From the NCBI GenBank assembly GCA_020723285.1, contig DYJE01000013.1, forward strand, positions 1-64,000: a DNA stretch of 64,000 nt, given 5' to 3'. Shown here piece after piece: positions 45,004 to 53,861 of this stretch. Positions within the stretch are counted from its first letter, which is position 1. Each line of letters starts with the position of its first letter. The translations under genes were made by a program, and so were the position numbers. A model generated the notes under the pieces. The model saw only the letters and a program-made list of their open reading frames with translations. It was not told the origin of the DNA and did not search any database. The stretch comes from Desulforapulum autotrophicum. GTDB lineage: Bacteria > Desulfobacterota > Desulfobacteria > Desulfobacterales > Desulfolunaceae.

Positions 45004-45779
45004 AATCCGTAGATCCTGACGATATCGAAGACATTCCCGGCATCCGCCTCAAAAAAAACGACGCGTTCTGTTTCGAGTGCCGCCCGGACCTGGCCTGTTT
45101 CAACCTGTGCTGCCGGAACCTCAACCTGTTCCTTTACCCGTATGACGTCATCCGTCTCAAGAACAATCTGGGCCTTTCCTCAGACGAATTCATCGACCGC
45201 CACACCGATGTGGTTCTGAGACCGGGCCAGCATTTTCCCGACGTTCTCCTAAGAATGGCGGACAACGACCAGGCCACCTGCCCTTACCTCACGGAACAGG
45301 GATGTTCGGTGTACCCGGACCGGCCCGACACCTGCAGAACCTTTCCGGTGGAGCAGGGGCTGCTGTTCAAAAGCCAGGGCAAACCGGAACCGGTCCATTT
45401 CTTCAGGCCCCCGGACTTCTGCCTGGGCAAAAACGAATCCCGAACCTTTACCCTGGACACCTGGGCCAAAGATCAGGACGCTGCCACGTACAACAGCATG
45501 ACCGTGCTCTGGTCCGAGGTGCGGCATCTTTTCATGAACGATCCCTGGGGCATGGAAGGGCCGTCGGGCCAGCGGGCGAAAATGGCGTTCATGGCCGCCT
45601 ACAACGTGGACCGATTCCGGTCCTTCATCTTTGAAAGCTCGTTTCTGAAACGCTACAAAGTCAAATCCGATGTCCAGGCCAGGATCCGGAAAAACGACAC
45701 GGAACTGATGAAATTCGGTTTCGCCTTCATCAGGGTCACTCTGTTCGGACTCCCTTCATCCCTGCTGCGGCTCAGATAA
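45000..45779 (+). CDS. YkgJ-type cysteine-cluster protein (2)
   Basis: The 259-residue protein is a longer relative of the preceding one. The cluster CRPDLACFNLCC lies near residue 27, followed by ATCPYLTEQGCSVYPDRP and DTCRTFPVEQG, as in the YkgJ family. The remaining 120 residues are basic and unassigned. Two different YkgJ-type proteins encoded back to back suggest a heteromeric or sequential function. The likely metal cofactor is inferred from the cysteine pattern. Confidence 0.78.
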   Translation: MKSVDPDDIEDIPGIRLKKNDAFCFECRPDLACFNLCCRNLNLFLYPYDVIRLKNNLGLSSDEFIDRHTDVVLRPGQHFPDVLLRMADNDQATCPYLTEQGCSVYPDRPDTCRTFPVEQGLLFKSQGKPEPVHFFRPPDFCLGKNESRTFTLDTWAKDQDAATYNSMTVLWSEVRHLFMNDPWGMEGPSGQRAKMAFMAAYNVDRFRSFIFESSFLKRYKVKSDVQARIRKNDTELMKFGFAFIRVTLFGLPSSLLRLR

Positions 45780-45783
45780 CCGT

Positions 45784-47523
45784 TCAGGCCGGACTGCTTT
45801 TCTTTCTCTGCAACCGCCGTTTACCGGACCTCATGGTCATGCGGACACGTTCACTCCAGGGCAGGCGCAGGAAGTTGGTTTTGAGGATACCTTTGGTAAA
45901 CCAGGTTTTAAGGGTGTAGTCGATGGCCACTTCCACCACCACGGGCTTTCCTTCTCCTGCGGCGTGGAGGGCCTGGGGTATGATTTTTTCCACAAGGCCG
46001 TCGGTGGGAATGTAGAAGTATTTGGCGTTCACAGCCGCGGCAAAGGCACGGGTGCTGTAGTCCGGCAAAATGGTGCAGGTGTCTCTGGCGAACGTGAATT
46101 TCTGGAGCTGTGAAATCTGGCTCAGATTTTTGTCCCGCATCACGAAAACCACCGGAGCGATGGACATGTTGGACGCGGTCAGAAGTTCGAGGCCAGTCAT
46201 CAGCATGGCACCGTCACCGGCGATGGCGATGACCTCACGATCCGGGTTGGCCAGCTTCGCGCCGATGGCCGCCGGAACAGAATACCCCATGCAGGAATAA
46301 TCGATGGGGCCGATGAACAGACCCGGTTTTTCAAGACGCAGCATCTCCATGGCCAGAAAGGTGCCGTTGCCGCTGTCGGTGGTGTAGATGGCGTCGTCTC
46401 TGGCGTATTTCTGAACCGTTGAAAAGAAATTCCAGGGGGATACCCCCTTTTTGCTTTTCCGGCTTTCCCAGAACGCGATGACCTGCTGGTGGCCTGCGGC
46501 GATTTCGGCAATCATGGCGGTGTTCTTGGGATGGCGTTCCACCAGGGGGGAAAGGGTCCGCAAAAAACTCCCCGCGTCGGAAACAATGGGCAGCCGGGCC
46601 TTGAAATTGGCGTTGTGCACTTCGGGATTGATGTCCACATGAATCATGTTTTCCGGGGGATTGATGCCGTAACTCGCCGTGGCCACTTCCCCGAACCGGC
46701 AGCCGATGGCCAGAAGGCAGTCGCAGCGGTCCATGACCCGGCTGACAAACGACGGGGCGGAGTTGCCGAAACCGTTCCACAGAAACAGTTCGTGGTTCTC
46801 GGGAAAAACACCTTTGCCCTGGATGGTGGTCACCACAGGCGCTGACAGTTTTTCCGCCAGCTCGTACAACAGAAAGGGGGTGTTTTTGGCCCCGTTGCCT
46901 ACGTAAATGGCCGGGCGTTTGGATTCGTTCAGCATCTGGGCCGCCCGGAGCATGTCATCGGATTTGGGCAGCGACGGAATATATGGCGGCCGGTTGTACA
47001 CAAAGCCGGGGCTGTCAAAGGAATTCAGGTAGTGGTTCATGGGAATTTCAACAGCCACAGGCCCCGGAGTCTTCGACCTTGCGATCTGGATGGCGTTACG
47101 CACCGTGTGGTAGATGTCGTCCTGCGACACCACATGAAACACTTCCTTGCACACCGGGCGGAGAATCGCCAGCTGGTCGATGTCGTGAAGCTGATAGGAT
47201 TTTCCGGTGTCGGTTCTGACTCCGCAGGTGAGGACAAGAAGGGGGATGTTGTCCATGAACGCTTCGGCAATGCCTGAAAGGGCGTGTGTGACGCCAGCGC
47301 CGGGTACGGTGTTCACCACCCCCAGAGTGTCGGAGGTCCGGGACACGGCGTCCGCCATGAACGACGCGCACTGCTCGTCGGTCACCAGAACGGGCCGGAT
47401 GAGTTCCGAATCCTCCAGGGCGTCGTACAACTCGATATTGTGTGTTCCGGGAATTCCGAACGTGTAACGGACACCTTCATCTTCAAGCGCTCTGACAACA
47501 GCTACAGATCCTCTGATTTTCAT
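45784..47523 (-). CDS. thiamine diphosphate-dependent enzyme (acetolactate synthase-like)
   Basis: The 579-residue protein has the three domains of ThDP enzymes of the acetolactate synthase / benzoylformate decarboxylase family. Glu51 in TDEQCASFMADA is the cofactor-activating glutamate. The pyrophosphate/magnesium motif is GDGAMLMTGLELLTASNM. The conserved DSGNGTF and YSCMGYSVPAAIGAKLANP lie near the active site. The C-terminal 30 residues are basic. Several family activities are possible, and no small regulatory subunit or branched-chain genes are near. A decarboxylase or oxalyl/sulfo-acid lyase role cannot be excluded. Confidence 0.82.
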   Translation of the reverse strand: MKIRGSVAVVRALEDEGVRYTFGIPGTHNIELYDALEDSELIRPVLVTDEQCASFMADAVSRTSDTLGVVNTVPGAGVTHALSGIAEAFMDNIPLLVLTCGVRTDTGKSYQLHDIDQLAILRPVCKEVFHVVSQDDIYHTVRNAIQIARSKTPGPVAVEIPMNHYLNSFDSPGFVYNRPPYIPSLPKSDDMLRAAQMLNESKRPAIYVGNGAKNTPFLLYELAEKLSAPVVTTIQGKGVFPENHELFLWNGFGNSAPSFVSRVMDRCDCLLAIGCRFGEVATASYGINPPENMIHVDINPEVHNANFKARLPIVSDAGSFLRTLSPLVERHPKNTAMIAEIAAGHQQVIAFWESRKSKKGVSPWNFFSTVQKYARDDAIYTTDSGNGTFLAMEMLRLEKPGLFIGPIDYSCMGYSVPAAIGAKLANPDREVIAIAGDGAMLMTGLELLTASNMSIAPVVFVMRDKNLSQISQLQKFTFARDTCTILPDYSTRAFAAAVNAKYFYIPTDGLVEKIIPQALHAAGEGKPVVVEVAIDYTLKTWFTKGILKTNFLRLPWSERVRMTMRSGKRRLQRKKSSPA

Positions 47524-47711
47524 TACTCTGATTGTTCCCCGCTATGATTTTTTTAGCAGGCGGAGCGCCCGCCCTTCCCCGTTGTACCCCTCGGTGTTTG
47601 ATACGTACCTGCTTGATCATATCTTGTCAAATGATTTGTACCATGACCGTATCACCGGCGGAAGGGGCTGAGCCCATCCGCCGGATGTCCCGGAGGCATC
47701 GGGGAAAGGGT

Positions 47712-49265
47712 TTATTTGGCGCCTGAAAAAATTCTGTAGCTGATGAGGAGATCCAGAGCCTGTTTGATCTGGCTGTCCAGGAGAAGCCTGGCCTTGTCGG
47801 GCTTTCCGAACTCGTCGGCGTCATCCTCCGGGTCTTCCAGGGAGACATAACGGCTCAGACCGTTCACGTAGCCCACATCCTTCCCATGGGAAATCCGGAT
47901 CCAGTTGTTTTCCAGCCGCTCAAGAACATTGAATTTTGAACCTTTTGCAAGAACCTTGATCAGCGCGCTTGAGGCATCATCGGATTTTCTCATGTTCAGA
48001 GTATCGGTGACCACCGTGCCCGTGGAAACCACCGGCGACTCGGCCTGGACCGCGGCCGGCGTTTCCGAAGGAGTTTCCTCACCCGCGCTTTTCAGGTGAT
48101 TTTTCAGATCTTTCTCCTTGATGAAATCCTGGGCCACTTCTTTTTTCAGCCGGGCGTAGCCCAGGTCAATGTCCGGGATAATGCCTTCGGCCTGGATGGA
48201 CCGGCCGCTGGGTGTGTAATAACGGGCCACCGTGAGTTTCAAAGCCGAGCCGTCCCCCAGGGGTTTGATGTTCTGCACCGATCCTTTTCCAAACGAAGGC
48301 GTCCCGAGAACAAGGGCCCGTTTGTGGTCCTGAAGGGCTCCGGCCACAATCTCGGACGCGCTGGCGCTGCCGCCGTTGATCAGAACCACCATGGGCCAGG
48401 TTTTTTCCTTGCCGCTGTCACGGGCTTCCCAGAGCTGGGAATCGCTGGGGTTCCTGCCCCTGATGGACACGATGATCCCTTTTTTGATGAACAGATCTGA
48501 AATGGACACCGCCTGCTGAAGAAGACCGCCTGGGTTTCCCCGCAGATCGAGTACCAGCCCTTTCAGGCCTTTCGATTCCTTTTCAAGAAGCCCCAGGGCT
48601 TTTTCCGTGTCCTTTGTGGTGTTTTCGTTGAAATTGCTGATGGACAGATACCCGTATCCCGGAGACAATGTCACCGATTTCACGGACTCCAGCGGAATGT
48701 CGTCTCTCACCAGATCGTAAGTGATGGGAGCCGCTTCCCCTTTTCGGCGGACGGTGAGGGTCAGCCGGGTTCCCTTGGCACCCTTGATCTTGTTCACCGC
48801 GTCGTTGATGGACATGTCGAGGGCCGAGTCGCCGTTGATTTTGACAATGACGTCTCCGGCCCGGATGCCGGCCTTGTGGGCCGGTGTTCCTTCAATGGGG
48901 GAAATGACCGTGAGGATATCGTCCTTGATGGTCAGAACCACGCCGATGCCTGAAAATTCACCTTTGGTATCCTCATGCAGGGCTTCGTACTCTTCGGCGT
49001 CAAGATAGGAGGAGTGGGGGTCCAGGCTCCGGACCATGCCCTGAACGGCTTTTTTGATCAAAGCTTCGGACTCCACCGGGTCCACATAATTTTTTTCGAT
49101 CTCGTCGATCACATCGGAGAAAATGATCAGGTTCTTGTAAACGGCGCCATCTTCTCCATAGGCGGGGGGCGTTGGGCCTGAAAAACCCTGGATAATCCAG
49201 AATCCCATCAGTGCCGTCAGCCAGACCCTCACGGAGTTTCGTGTTTTTATCATCTGTTTTATCAT
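47712..49265 (-). CDS. C-terminal processing protease (S41) with C-terminal SH3 domain
   Basis: The 517-residue protein has a signal peptide or membrane anchor, a PDZ domain (FSGIGVVLTIKDDILTVISP) and the S41 catalytic domain. The active Ser lies in NGGSASASEIVAGALQDH and the Lys in GTPSFGKGSVQ. A bacterial SH3 domain follows (DTLNMRKSDDASSALIKVL ... ENNWIRISHGKD). CtpA/Prc-type proteases trim periplasmic and envelope proteins. The SH3 domain suggests docking to murein. It lies after envC in an ftsE-ftsX-envC-ctpA order found in many bacteria. The second in-frame ATG (49253) is also possible. Confidence 0.9.
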   Translation of the reverse strand: MIKQMIKTRNSVRVWLTALMGFWIIQGFSGPTPPAYGEDGAVYKNLIIFSDVIDEIEKNYVDPVESEALIKKAVQGMVRSLDPHSSYLDAEEYEALHEDTKGEFSGIGVVLTIKDDILTVISPIEGTPAHKAGIRAGDVIVKINGDSALDMSINDAVNKIKGAKGTRLTLTVRRKGEAAPITYDLVRDDIPLESVKSVTLSPGYGYLSISNFNENTTKDTEKALGLLEKESKGLKGLVLDLRGNPGGLLQQAVSISDLFIKKGIIVSIRGRNPSDSQLWEARDSGKEKTWPMVVLINGGSASASEIVAGALQDHKRALVLGTPSFGKGSVQNIKPLGDGSALKLTVARYYTPSGRSIQAEGIIPDIDLGYARLKKEVAQDFIKEKDLKNHLKSAGEETPSETPAAVQAESPVVSTGTVVTDTLNMRKSDDASSALIKVLAKGSKFNVLERLENNWIRISHGKDVGYVNGLSRYVSLEDPEDDADEFGKPDKARLLLDSQIKQALDLLISYRIFSGAK

Positions 49266-49336
49266 CCTTTCAAAACCTGCATGTCAAAAAATATTCAACG
49301 CTTTAAAAAACAGGCGTTCACTCCAACATCACCCGG

Positions 49337-50800
49337 CTATCCGTCTCCACGCTTCAACCAGGCCATGGGGTCCAGGGGTTCTCCCCGGTGCCGGATCTCG
49401 AAATGAAGCAGAGGGCCTGAAAGGGAACCGGTATCCCCCACCGTGGCGATCACCTCACGGTCCTCGACCCGTTCCCCTTTATGTTTGAACACTTCTTCGG
49501 TGTGTCCGTAAACGCTGTAATAACTGTTCCCGTGATCGATAATGATCAAATTGCCGTAGCCTTTCAGCCAGTCTGAAAAAAGAACCTGGCCTTCGCCCAC
49601 GGCCTGAACCGGCTCGCCCCTGTCCGCCCGGACCTGAATCCCGCTGTGGAATGTTTCGACGTTGAACTCGCTGTCCGTGGCCCGGCCGAAAAATGAAACC
49701 ACCTTCCCCTTCACCGGCAACCTGAGCCGCCCTTTTCGCGCCGTGAAGGAATGCTCGTCGAACGGACCTTTGTCCGCTTCCCCCGCCGTTTTCCGCTCAA
49801 GGGCCTTAAGGGTGCGATCAAGATCCCTGGCCGCCTCTTTCAGCGCGACGATGGCCGCCATCCCCGAGTTTTTTTTCTGCCGGACCTCGGAGAGCATCAC
49901 CGAACGCTTTTTTTTCATATCCGTGATGTCGCTGATACGTCCTCGGACGTCCTCTTGCAGGGCTACCGACCGTTTTTCATGCTCGGCAAGCCGGCTTTCA
50001 ATCAACTTGAGACGGGCCAGGTTTTCAAGGTGAGCGGCCAGGATGTTTTCGTCTTCTTTCAGGATAAATTCCAGGGAACGCTGACGGTTGATCAGGTCGT
50101 ACATGGACTCCGCCGATGCCAGAACATTCATCCGACCCACATGGTACAGTTTGTAAAGAGCCACGACCCGTTTGGAGATATAGTCTTCATTCCGTTTCAG
50201 ACTTTCAAGAAGGGCCTGTTTTTCACGGCTGTTGGTCTTCATGGATTCCCTGATGCTGCTCAGATCTTTTTTAAGAGCCGCCACCTTCACTCTGGACCGG
50301 TTGAGGTTCCGGTCCATTCCATCGAGATCTTTAAGAAGGTTCTGTTCTTTTTCTGAAAATTTACGAATCTCCCCCTGATGCATCCGGATCTTTGAATCGA
50401 TCGTCTTCTTTTTCCGGGTCTGTTCGGAAAAATCCTTTGACGGTTCGGACGAAGCGGCTTCACGCTGAGCGATTTTCTCTGTCTGGGGCGCTGCTGTCAC
50501 CCGGATATAGGAATCCCGGTTCCTGACAAAACCCCTGACCCCTTTTCGTTCGACTTCAAGCCAGCCGTCTCCGGTGTCACGAACGACGTTGAGAGTGACA
50601 CCTTTGAGAAGAATCAGAACGCTCCGGCTGTCCTTGTCCGGCTTCTGGCGGACATGCAGCCTGTCGGACACCACCGTGGCTTCGCCGCACACCGAAGGTT
50701 CCGCACCGGCCACAAGCAACGCAAGACAGGCGAAAACCACAATCGCCGCCGTCAGTTGTTTTTCAGAAACTGTCTTAAAGAAAGAAAGCATCCCAGCCAT
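49337..50800 (-). CDS. envC: EnvC-type murein hydrolase activator with degenerate LytM domain
   Basis: The 487-residue protein has a signal peptide, an SH3 domain (VVSDRLHVRQKPDKDSRSV), a long coiled coil (about 110-330) and a C-terminal M23/LytM domain. In active LytM enzymes the metal ligands are HxxxD and HxH. Here the segment reads FHSGIQVRAD and LLHFEIRHRG, so at least one ligand is replaced, as in E. coli EnvC. It therefore probably activates an amidase rather than cutting murein itself, under control of FtsEX. It overlaps ftsX by 49 bases. ATG 50791 is an alternative start. Confidence 0.88.
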   Translation of the reverse strand: MAGMLSFFKTVSEKQLTAAIVVFACLALLVAGAEPSVCGEATVVSDRLHVRQKPDKDSRSVLILLKGVTLNVVRDTGDGWLEVERKGVRGFVRNRDSYIRVTAAPQTEKIAQREAASSEPSKDFSEQTRKKKTIDSKIRMHQGEIRKFSEKEQNLLKDLDGMDRNLNRSRVKVAALKKDLSSIRESMKTNSREKQALLESLKRNEDYISKRVVALYKLYHVGRMNVLASAESMYDLINRQRSLEFILKEDENILAAHLENLARLKLIESRLAEHEKRSVALQEDVRGRISDITDMKKKRSVMLSEVRQKKNSGMAAIVALKEAARDLDRTLKALERKTAGEADKGPFDEHSFTARKGRLRLPVKGKVVSFFGRATDSEFNVETFHSGIQVRADRGEPVQAVGEGQVLFSDWLKGYGNLIIIDHGNSYYSVYGHTEEVFKHKGERVEDREVIATVGDTGSLSGPLLHFEIRHRGEPLDPMAWLKRGDG

Positions 50801-51633
50801 CCGACAAAAACACTGTAAACGATGATACCCAGCACCACATTCCAGGGGAGGAAGCGGATATGGATCACATACGATGAAAAATTCTTTTCGATATTGGCGG
50901 AAATGGCCAGATACCCGATATAAAGGGCGATCAGTCCGACCATGCCGCCCACCGCACCCTGAATCAACCCGGCGATGTAGGACGGAACCTGGATAAACCC
51001 GTCGGTGGCACCCACCAGCCGCATGATCTGAATTTCGTCGCGCCGGGAATAAAGGGCCAGACGAATGGTGTTGGATATGATAAAAACCGTCACCATGAAA
51101 AACAATATGCCCATGGTGATCCCGATGAACTTGAACAGGTTGAACACCTGGGTGAACCGGCCGATCCAGGCCTGCCCGTATTCCACATCGTCGACGGAGT
51201 CAAGGGCCGACACCCTGGCCGCCAGGGTTTCAATTTTCTCGAAAGTCTGCTCCTCCGGATTCATGAATATCTCGAAGGCGTCGGGCAGGGGATTGATATC
51301 CAGGTTGTCGATGAGGGACATCTGACGTTTCATCTGGGCTTTCAGGGATTCAAGGCCTTCCTGCCGCGAAATGAACCGGACGTCCCTGACGCCGGACATT
51401 TTCGCGAGGGTTTCACGGAGTCCCGCCACATCACTTTCCCGGGTTTCCGGCGTGATGTAGGCCATGATCCGTATCCCTTTTTTCCAGCCGTTCATCACGT
51501 CCCCGGCGTTCACGAAAAGAAGGCCGCCTGCGCTGGCGATAAGAATGGACAGGGCGATGGTCATGATGGTCACCAGGGTGATGAACAGATTGTCGGCCAT
51601 GTCTTTCATGGCCCTTCTGAAGAAAATGGTCAC
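50752..51633 (-). CDS. ftsX: cell-division ABC transporter-like permease FtsX
   Basis: The 293-residue protein has four membrane segments and one large periplasmic loop between the first two (about 60-150) that contacts EnvC. Its N-terminus is FFRRAMKDMADNLF. FtsX and FtsE use ATP to drive amidase activation at the septum. It lies 12 bases after ftsE and overlaps envC. Confidence 0.93.
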   Translation of the reverse strand: MTIFFRRAMKDMADNLFITLVTIMTIALSILIASAGGLLFVNAGDVMNGWKKGIRIMAYITPETRESDVAGLRETLAKMSGVRDVRFISRQEGLESLKAQMKRQMSLIDNLDINPLPDAFEIFMNPEEQTFEKIETLAARVSALDSVDDVEYGQAWIGRFTQVFNLFKFIGITMGILFFMVTVFIISNTIRLALYSRRDEIQIMRLVGATDGFIQVPSYIAGLIQGAVGGMVGLIALYIGYLAISANIEKNFSSYVIHIRFLPWNVVLGIIVYSVFVGWLGCFLSLRQFLKNN

Positions 51634-51645
51634 GATACCCGCCGT

Positions 51646-52356
51646 TTATTCATTCCGTTCCACGTCTGTCCGCATGCCATGGTCCATGACACGCCCGTTT
51701 TCCAGATAGATGATTCTCTGGTTTGTTCTGCTTAGAATCTCCTTGTCATGGGTGGCGATGATGATGGTCGCCCCCCTGGACTGGTAGCCTTTCAGCAAAT
51801 CCATGATGATGGCCGCCGATCGGGAATCCAGGCTCCCCGTGGGTTCGTCCGCCAGGATGATTTTGGGGTCGCCCACGATGGCTCTGGCCACCGCCACCCG
51901 CTGCTGCTCCCCGCCAGAAAGGCTGGGCGGGTATTGATTCATCTTGTCTTCCATACCGGCCTGCCGAAGAACGTTCTGGGCTTTTTTGCGGACAAGCTGG
52001 GGTTTTAGCCCCGCCACTTCCAGAACCAGGGCGACGTTTTCATAGGCGGTTTTAGTCTGGATCAGTTTGAAATCCTGGAAAATGACACCGAATTTTCTCC
52101 GTAGCATCGGGACCTGGCCCTGAGGAACCCGGATAAGATTGGACCCGTCCACCAGGATCTGGCCTTCGGACACGGTTTCACCCCGGTACATGAGCTTGAG
52201 CAGGGTGGATTTCCCCGCTCCCGAAGGGCCGGTGACAAACACCCATTCGTTGAAATCGATATCGAGGCTCACGTCCGCCAGGGCGTTTTTCGCACCGTAC
52301 CGTTTATACACATGAAACATGCGCACGATGGGATGTTTTTTCGTAAGTTCGCTCAT
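51646..52356 (-). CDS. ftsE: cell-division ATP-binding protein FtsE
   Basis: The 236-residue ABC ATPase has Walker [15 protein letters not shown], the signature [15 protein letters not shown], Walker [12 protein letters not shown] and a late His switch (ATHDKEIL). FtsE pairs with FtsX at the division ring. It is the first gene of the leftward ftsEX-envC-ctpA operon. Confidence 0.95.
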   Translation of the reverse strand: MSELTKKHPIVRMFHVYKRYGAKNALADVSLDIDFNEWVFVTGPSGAGKSTLLKLMYRGETVSEGQILVDGSNLIRVPQGQVPMLRRKFGVIFQDFKLIQTKTAYENVALVLEVAGLKPQLVRKKAQNVLRQAGMEDKMNQYPPSLSGGEQQRVAVARAIVGDPKIILADEPTGSLDSRSAAIIMDLLKGYQSRGATIIIATHDKEILSRTNQRIIYLENGRVMDHGMRTDVERNE

Positions 52357-52434
52357 GTCGAGGATCGCCTTGATTCGATGGCCCGCAAAGACGGCCTAAA
52401 AACCGCCCGGCGTCATCCTGTCCGTTGTTTGTGA

Positions 52435-52463
52435 TTGACCTTAAAAGTTATTACTGATATGGG
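52435..52463 (+). promoter_or_regulatory. pyrE promoter candidate
   Basis: TTGACC (52435-52440) and TATGGG (52458-52463) are spaced by exactly 17 bases, reading toward pyrE. The predicted leader is about 200 bases and contains the hairpin at 52507. Confidence 0.45.
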
Positions 52464-52506
52464 CTCCATAGTCAAGGAGTGCCGTGACCCGGTTTTCCTT
52501 ACATGA

Positions 52507-52555
52507 AAACCTCCACTGAATTCCCATAGCAGGCTTCTTCCTTCAGTGGAGGTTT
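52507..52555 (+). promoter_or_regulatory. 14-bp hairpin in the pyrE leader
   Basis: AAACCTCCACTGAA (52507-52520) pairs perfectly with TTCAGTGGAGGTTT (52542-52555) across a 21-base loop. It lies between the divergent ftsE and pyrE genes, so it is not the 3' terminator of either. An attenuator-like or processing role in the pyrE leader is possible. Confidence 0.5.
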
Positions 52556-52674
52556 ATACTCTTATAATTAAAATAAAATCAACAGATTCTTGGATGGCCC
52601 CATCAATTCGGGCAAGGTGAAACACCCGGTCCCGCAAGTAAAGTAAACCCGCAAACTTTTTGAGGAATCAAACC

Positions 52675-53229
52675 ATGAAACAGGAACTCATCGAACTCCT
52701 TTGTGAAAAATCGTTCAAATATTCCGAAGAACCGGTGTTCAAGCTGGCCTCCGGAAAAATGAGCCATTTCTACGTCAACTGCAAACCCACGATCCTGAAC
52801 CCCCAGGGTATGTTCCTTACCGGCCACCTGGTGTTCGAAGCCATCCGGGATCTCAAGGTGAACGGCATCGGCGGGCTGACCTTCGGCGCAGACCCCATCG
52901 CCGTGGCGGCGTCCTTCGCCTCGGGCCTTGAAAACGAACCGGTGAACGCCTTTTCCATCCGCAAAGAGCAGAAGGATCACGGCATCATCAAATGGGTGGA
53001 AGGCGACATGAAAAAGGGAGACCGCGTGGTTATCGTGGATGACGTCGTGACCACCGGCGGGTCCACCATCAAAGCCATCGAACGCGCCCGGGCCGAAGGC
53101 CTGGAGGTGGTCCGTGTGGTCTGCCTCATCGACCGCCAGGAAGGCGGCGTGGAAAACATCCAAGCCCTGGTCCCGGATGTGGTGTCCATCATCACCCGCG
53201 ACGAGCTTCTGGCGGTGGTGAAAAAATAA
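52675..53229 (+). CDS. pyrE: orotate phosphoribosyltransferase
   Basis: The 184-residue enzyme makes orotidine monophosphate in pyrimidine synthesis. The PRPP motif is [18 protein letters not shown] near residue 122. The family start ([20 protein letters not shown]) and FGADPIAVA are present. ATG 52675 is preferred because GAGG lies upstream. A TTG 15 bases earlier gives a longer frame. The stop lies in the first bases of the third copy of the dispersed hairpin repeat. Confidence 0.92.
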   Translation: MKQELIELLCEKSFKYSEEPVFKLASGKMSHFYVNCKPTILNPQGMFLTGHLVFEAIRDLKVNGIGGLTFGADPIAVAASFASGLENEPVNAFSIRKEQKDHGIIKWVEGDMKKGDRVVIVDDVVTTGGSTIKAIERARAEGLEVVRVVCLIDRQEGGVENIQALVPDVVSIITRDELLAVVKK

Positions 53230-53280
53230 CGGCCATGGGCTGCTTTTCTGGCAAGGAAGTCCACAACGAACAATGAATAA
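53227..53280 (+). repeat. dispersed hairpin repeat, copy C
   Basis: Beginning at the pyrE stop codon, TAACGGCCATGGGCTG forms the hairpin CGGCC-ATG-GGCTG with one G-T pair. The sequence continues GGAAGTCCACAACGAACAATG, as in copy A. It is shorter than copies A and B. Confidence 0.55.
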
Positions 53281-53331
53281 TGAAAAACCTGGATTAAGAA
53301 AAAAACCGCCATCACCGTTGTGATTATGAAA

Positions 53332-53376
53332 CAAAAAAACCGATTCTACAGCCGTATAACGGCCTCGGAATCGGTT
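53332..53376 (-). terminator. ssrA terminator
   Basis: On the minus strand AACCGATTC pairs with GAATCGGTT, with a small inner hairpin (GCCG / CGGC) in the loop, and is followed by a run of T. It lies 15 bases after the tmRNA 3' end. Confidence 0.85.
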
Positions 53377-53391
53377 CAATGTCTTTAAAAC

Positions 53392-53796
53392 TGGTGGAGG
53401 CGGCGGGAATTGAACCCGCGTCCTAAGAAAATTCCCTATGATACCCCTACACTTATAGTCAGCATGCTTATACATCGGGCTTTTACCAGCTGACGGGGTT
53501 CGCCTGACGCCTTCTATTCCGAATTAACTTCGGTTGCCGCCGCCTCGTGGAAGAAGAACAACCGGGCGAAGGTTCCCTATCACTCTGTTTGTCACCGACA
53601 TCCGCCCGAGTGAGAAAACGGAGTCGATGTGCGCCTCAAGGGCGCGTGACTTTTAGCTTACACTGCGATTAAGCAGCTACAGCCATTGCATAGTCGTCTG
53701 CATTTATTTTTTTGATTGATGATTAACGAGGCCAACAATCATCCTCGAAGTGCAGTATCAAAGATCTCAATTCCCAGTCGAAACCAGTGCGCCCCC
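53392..53796 (-). ncRNA. ssrA: transfer-messenger RNA (tmRNA)
   Basis: The 405-nt RNA has a tRNA-like acceptor (GGGGGCG / CGCCTCC, encoded CCA) and begins with GGGGGCGCACTGGTTTCGAC, the usual tmRNA start. The T-arm reads GGGTTCAATTCCC. The tag reading frame (53669-53701, minus strand) encodes ADDYAMAVAA then TAA. tmRNA with SmpB rescues stalled ribosomes and marks unfinished proteins for proteolysis. smpB is the next gene upstream. Confidence 0.95.
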
Positions 53797-53815
53797 TTGG
53801 GATTTGTTTGAATCC

Positions 53816-53844
53816 AATGTAACCGCTCGTGGCGGTTCTGTCAA
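53816..53844 (-). promoter_or_regulatory. ssrA promoter
   Basis: On the minus strand TTGACA (53839-53844) and TACATT (53816-53821) are spaced by 17 bases. Transcription would start about 13 bases before the mature tmRNA end at 53796. Confidence 0.65.
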
Positions 53845-53861
53845 ACGATAGTGACGATTTT

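Noticed and set aside
52603-53475. Leftward 290-residue open frame over pyrE and the ssrA end
   Set aside because: It is antisense to pyrE, crosses the dispersed repeat, the ssrA terminator and the tmRNA 3' end, and has no conserved sequence or start signal.
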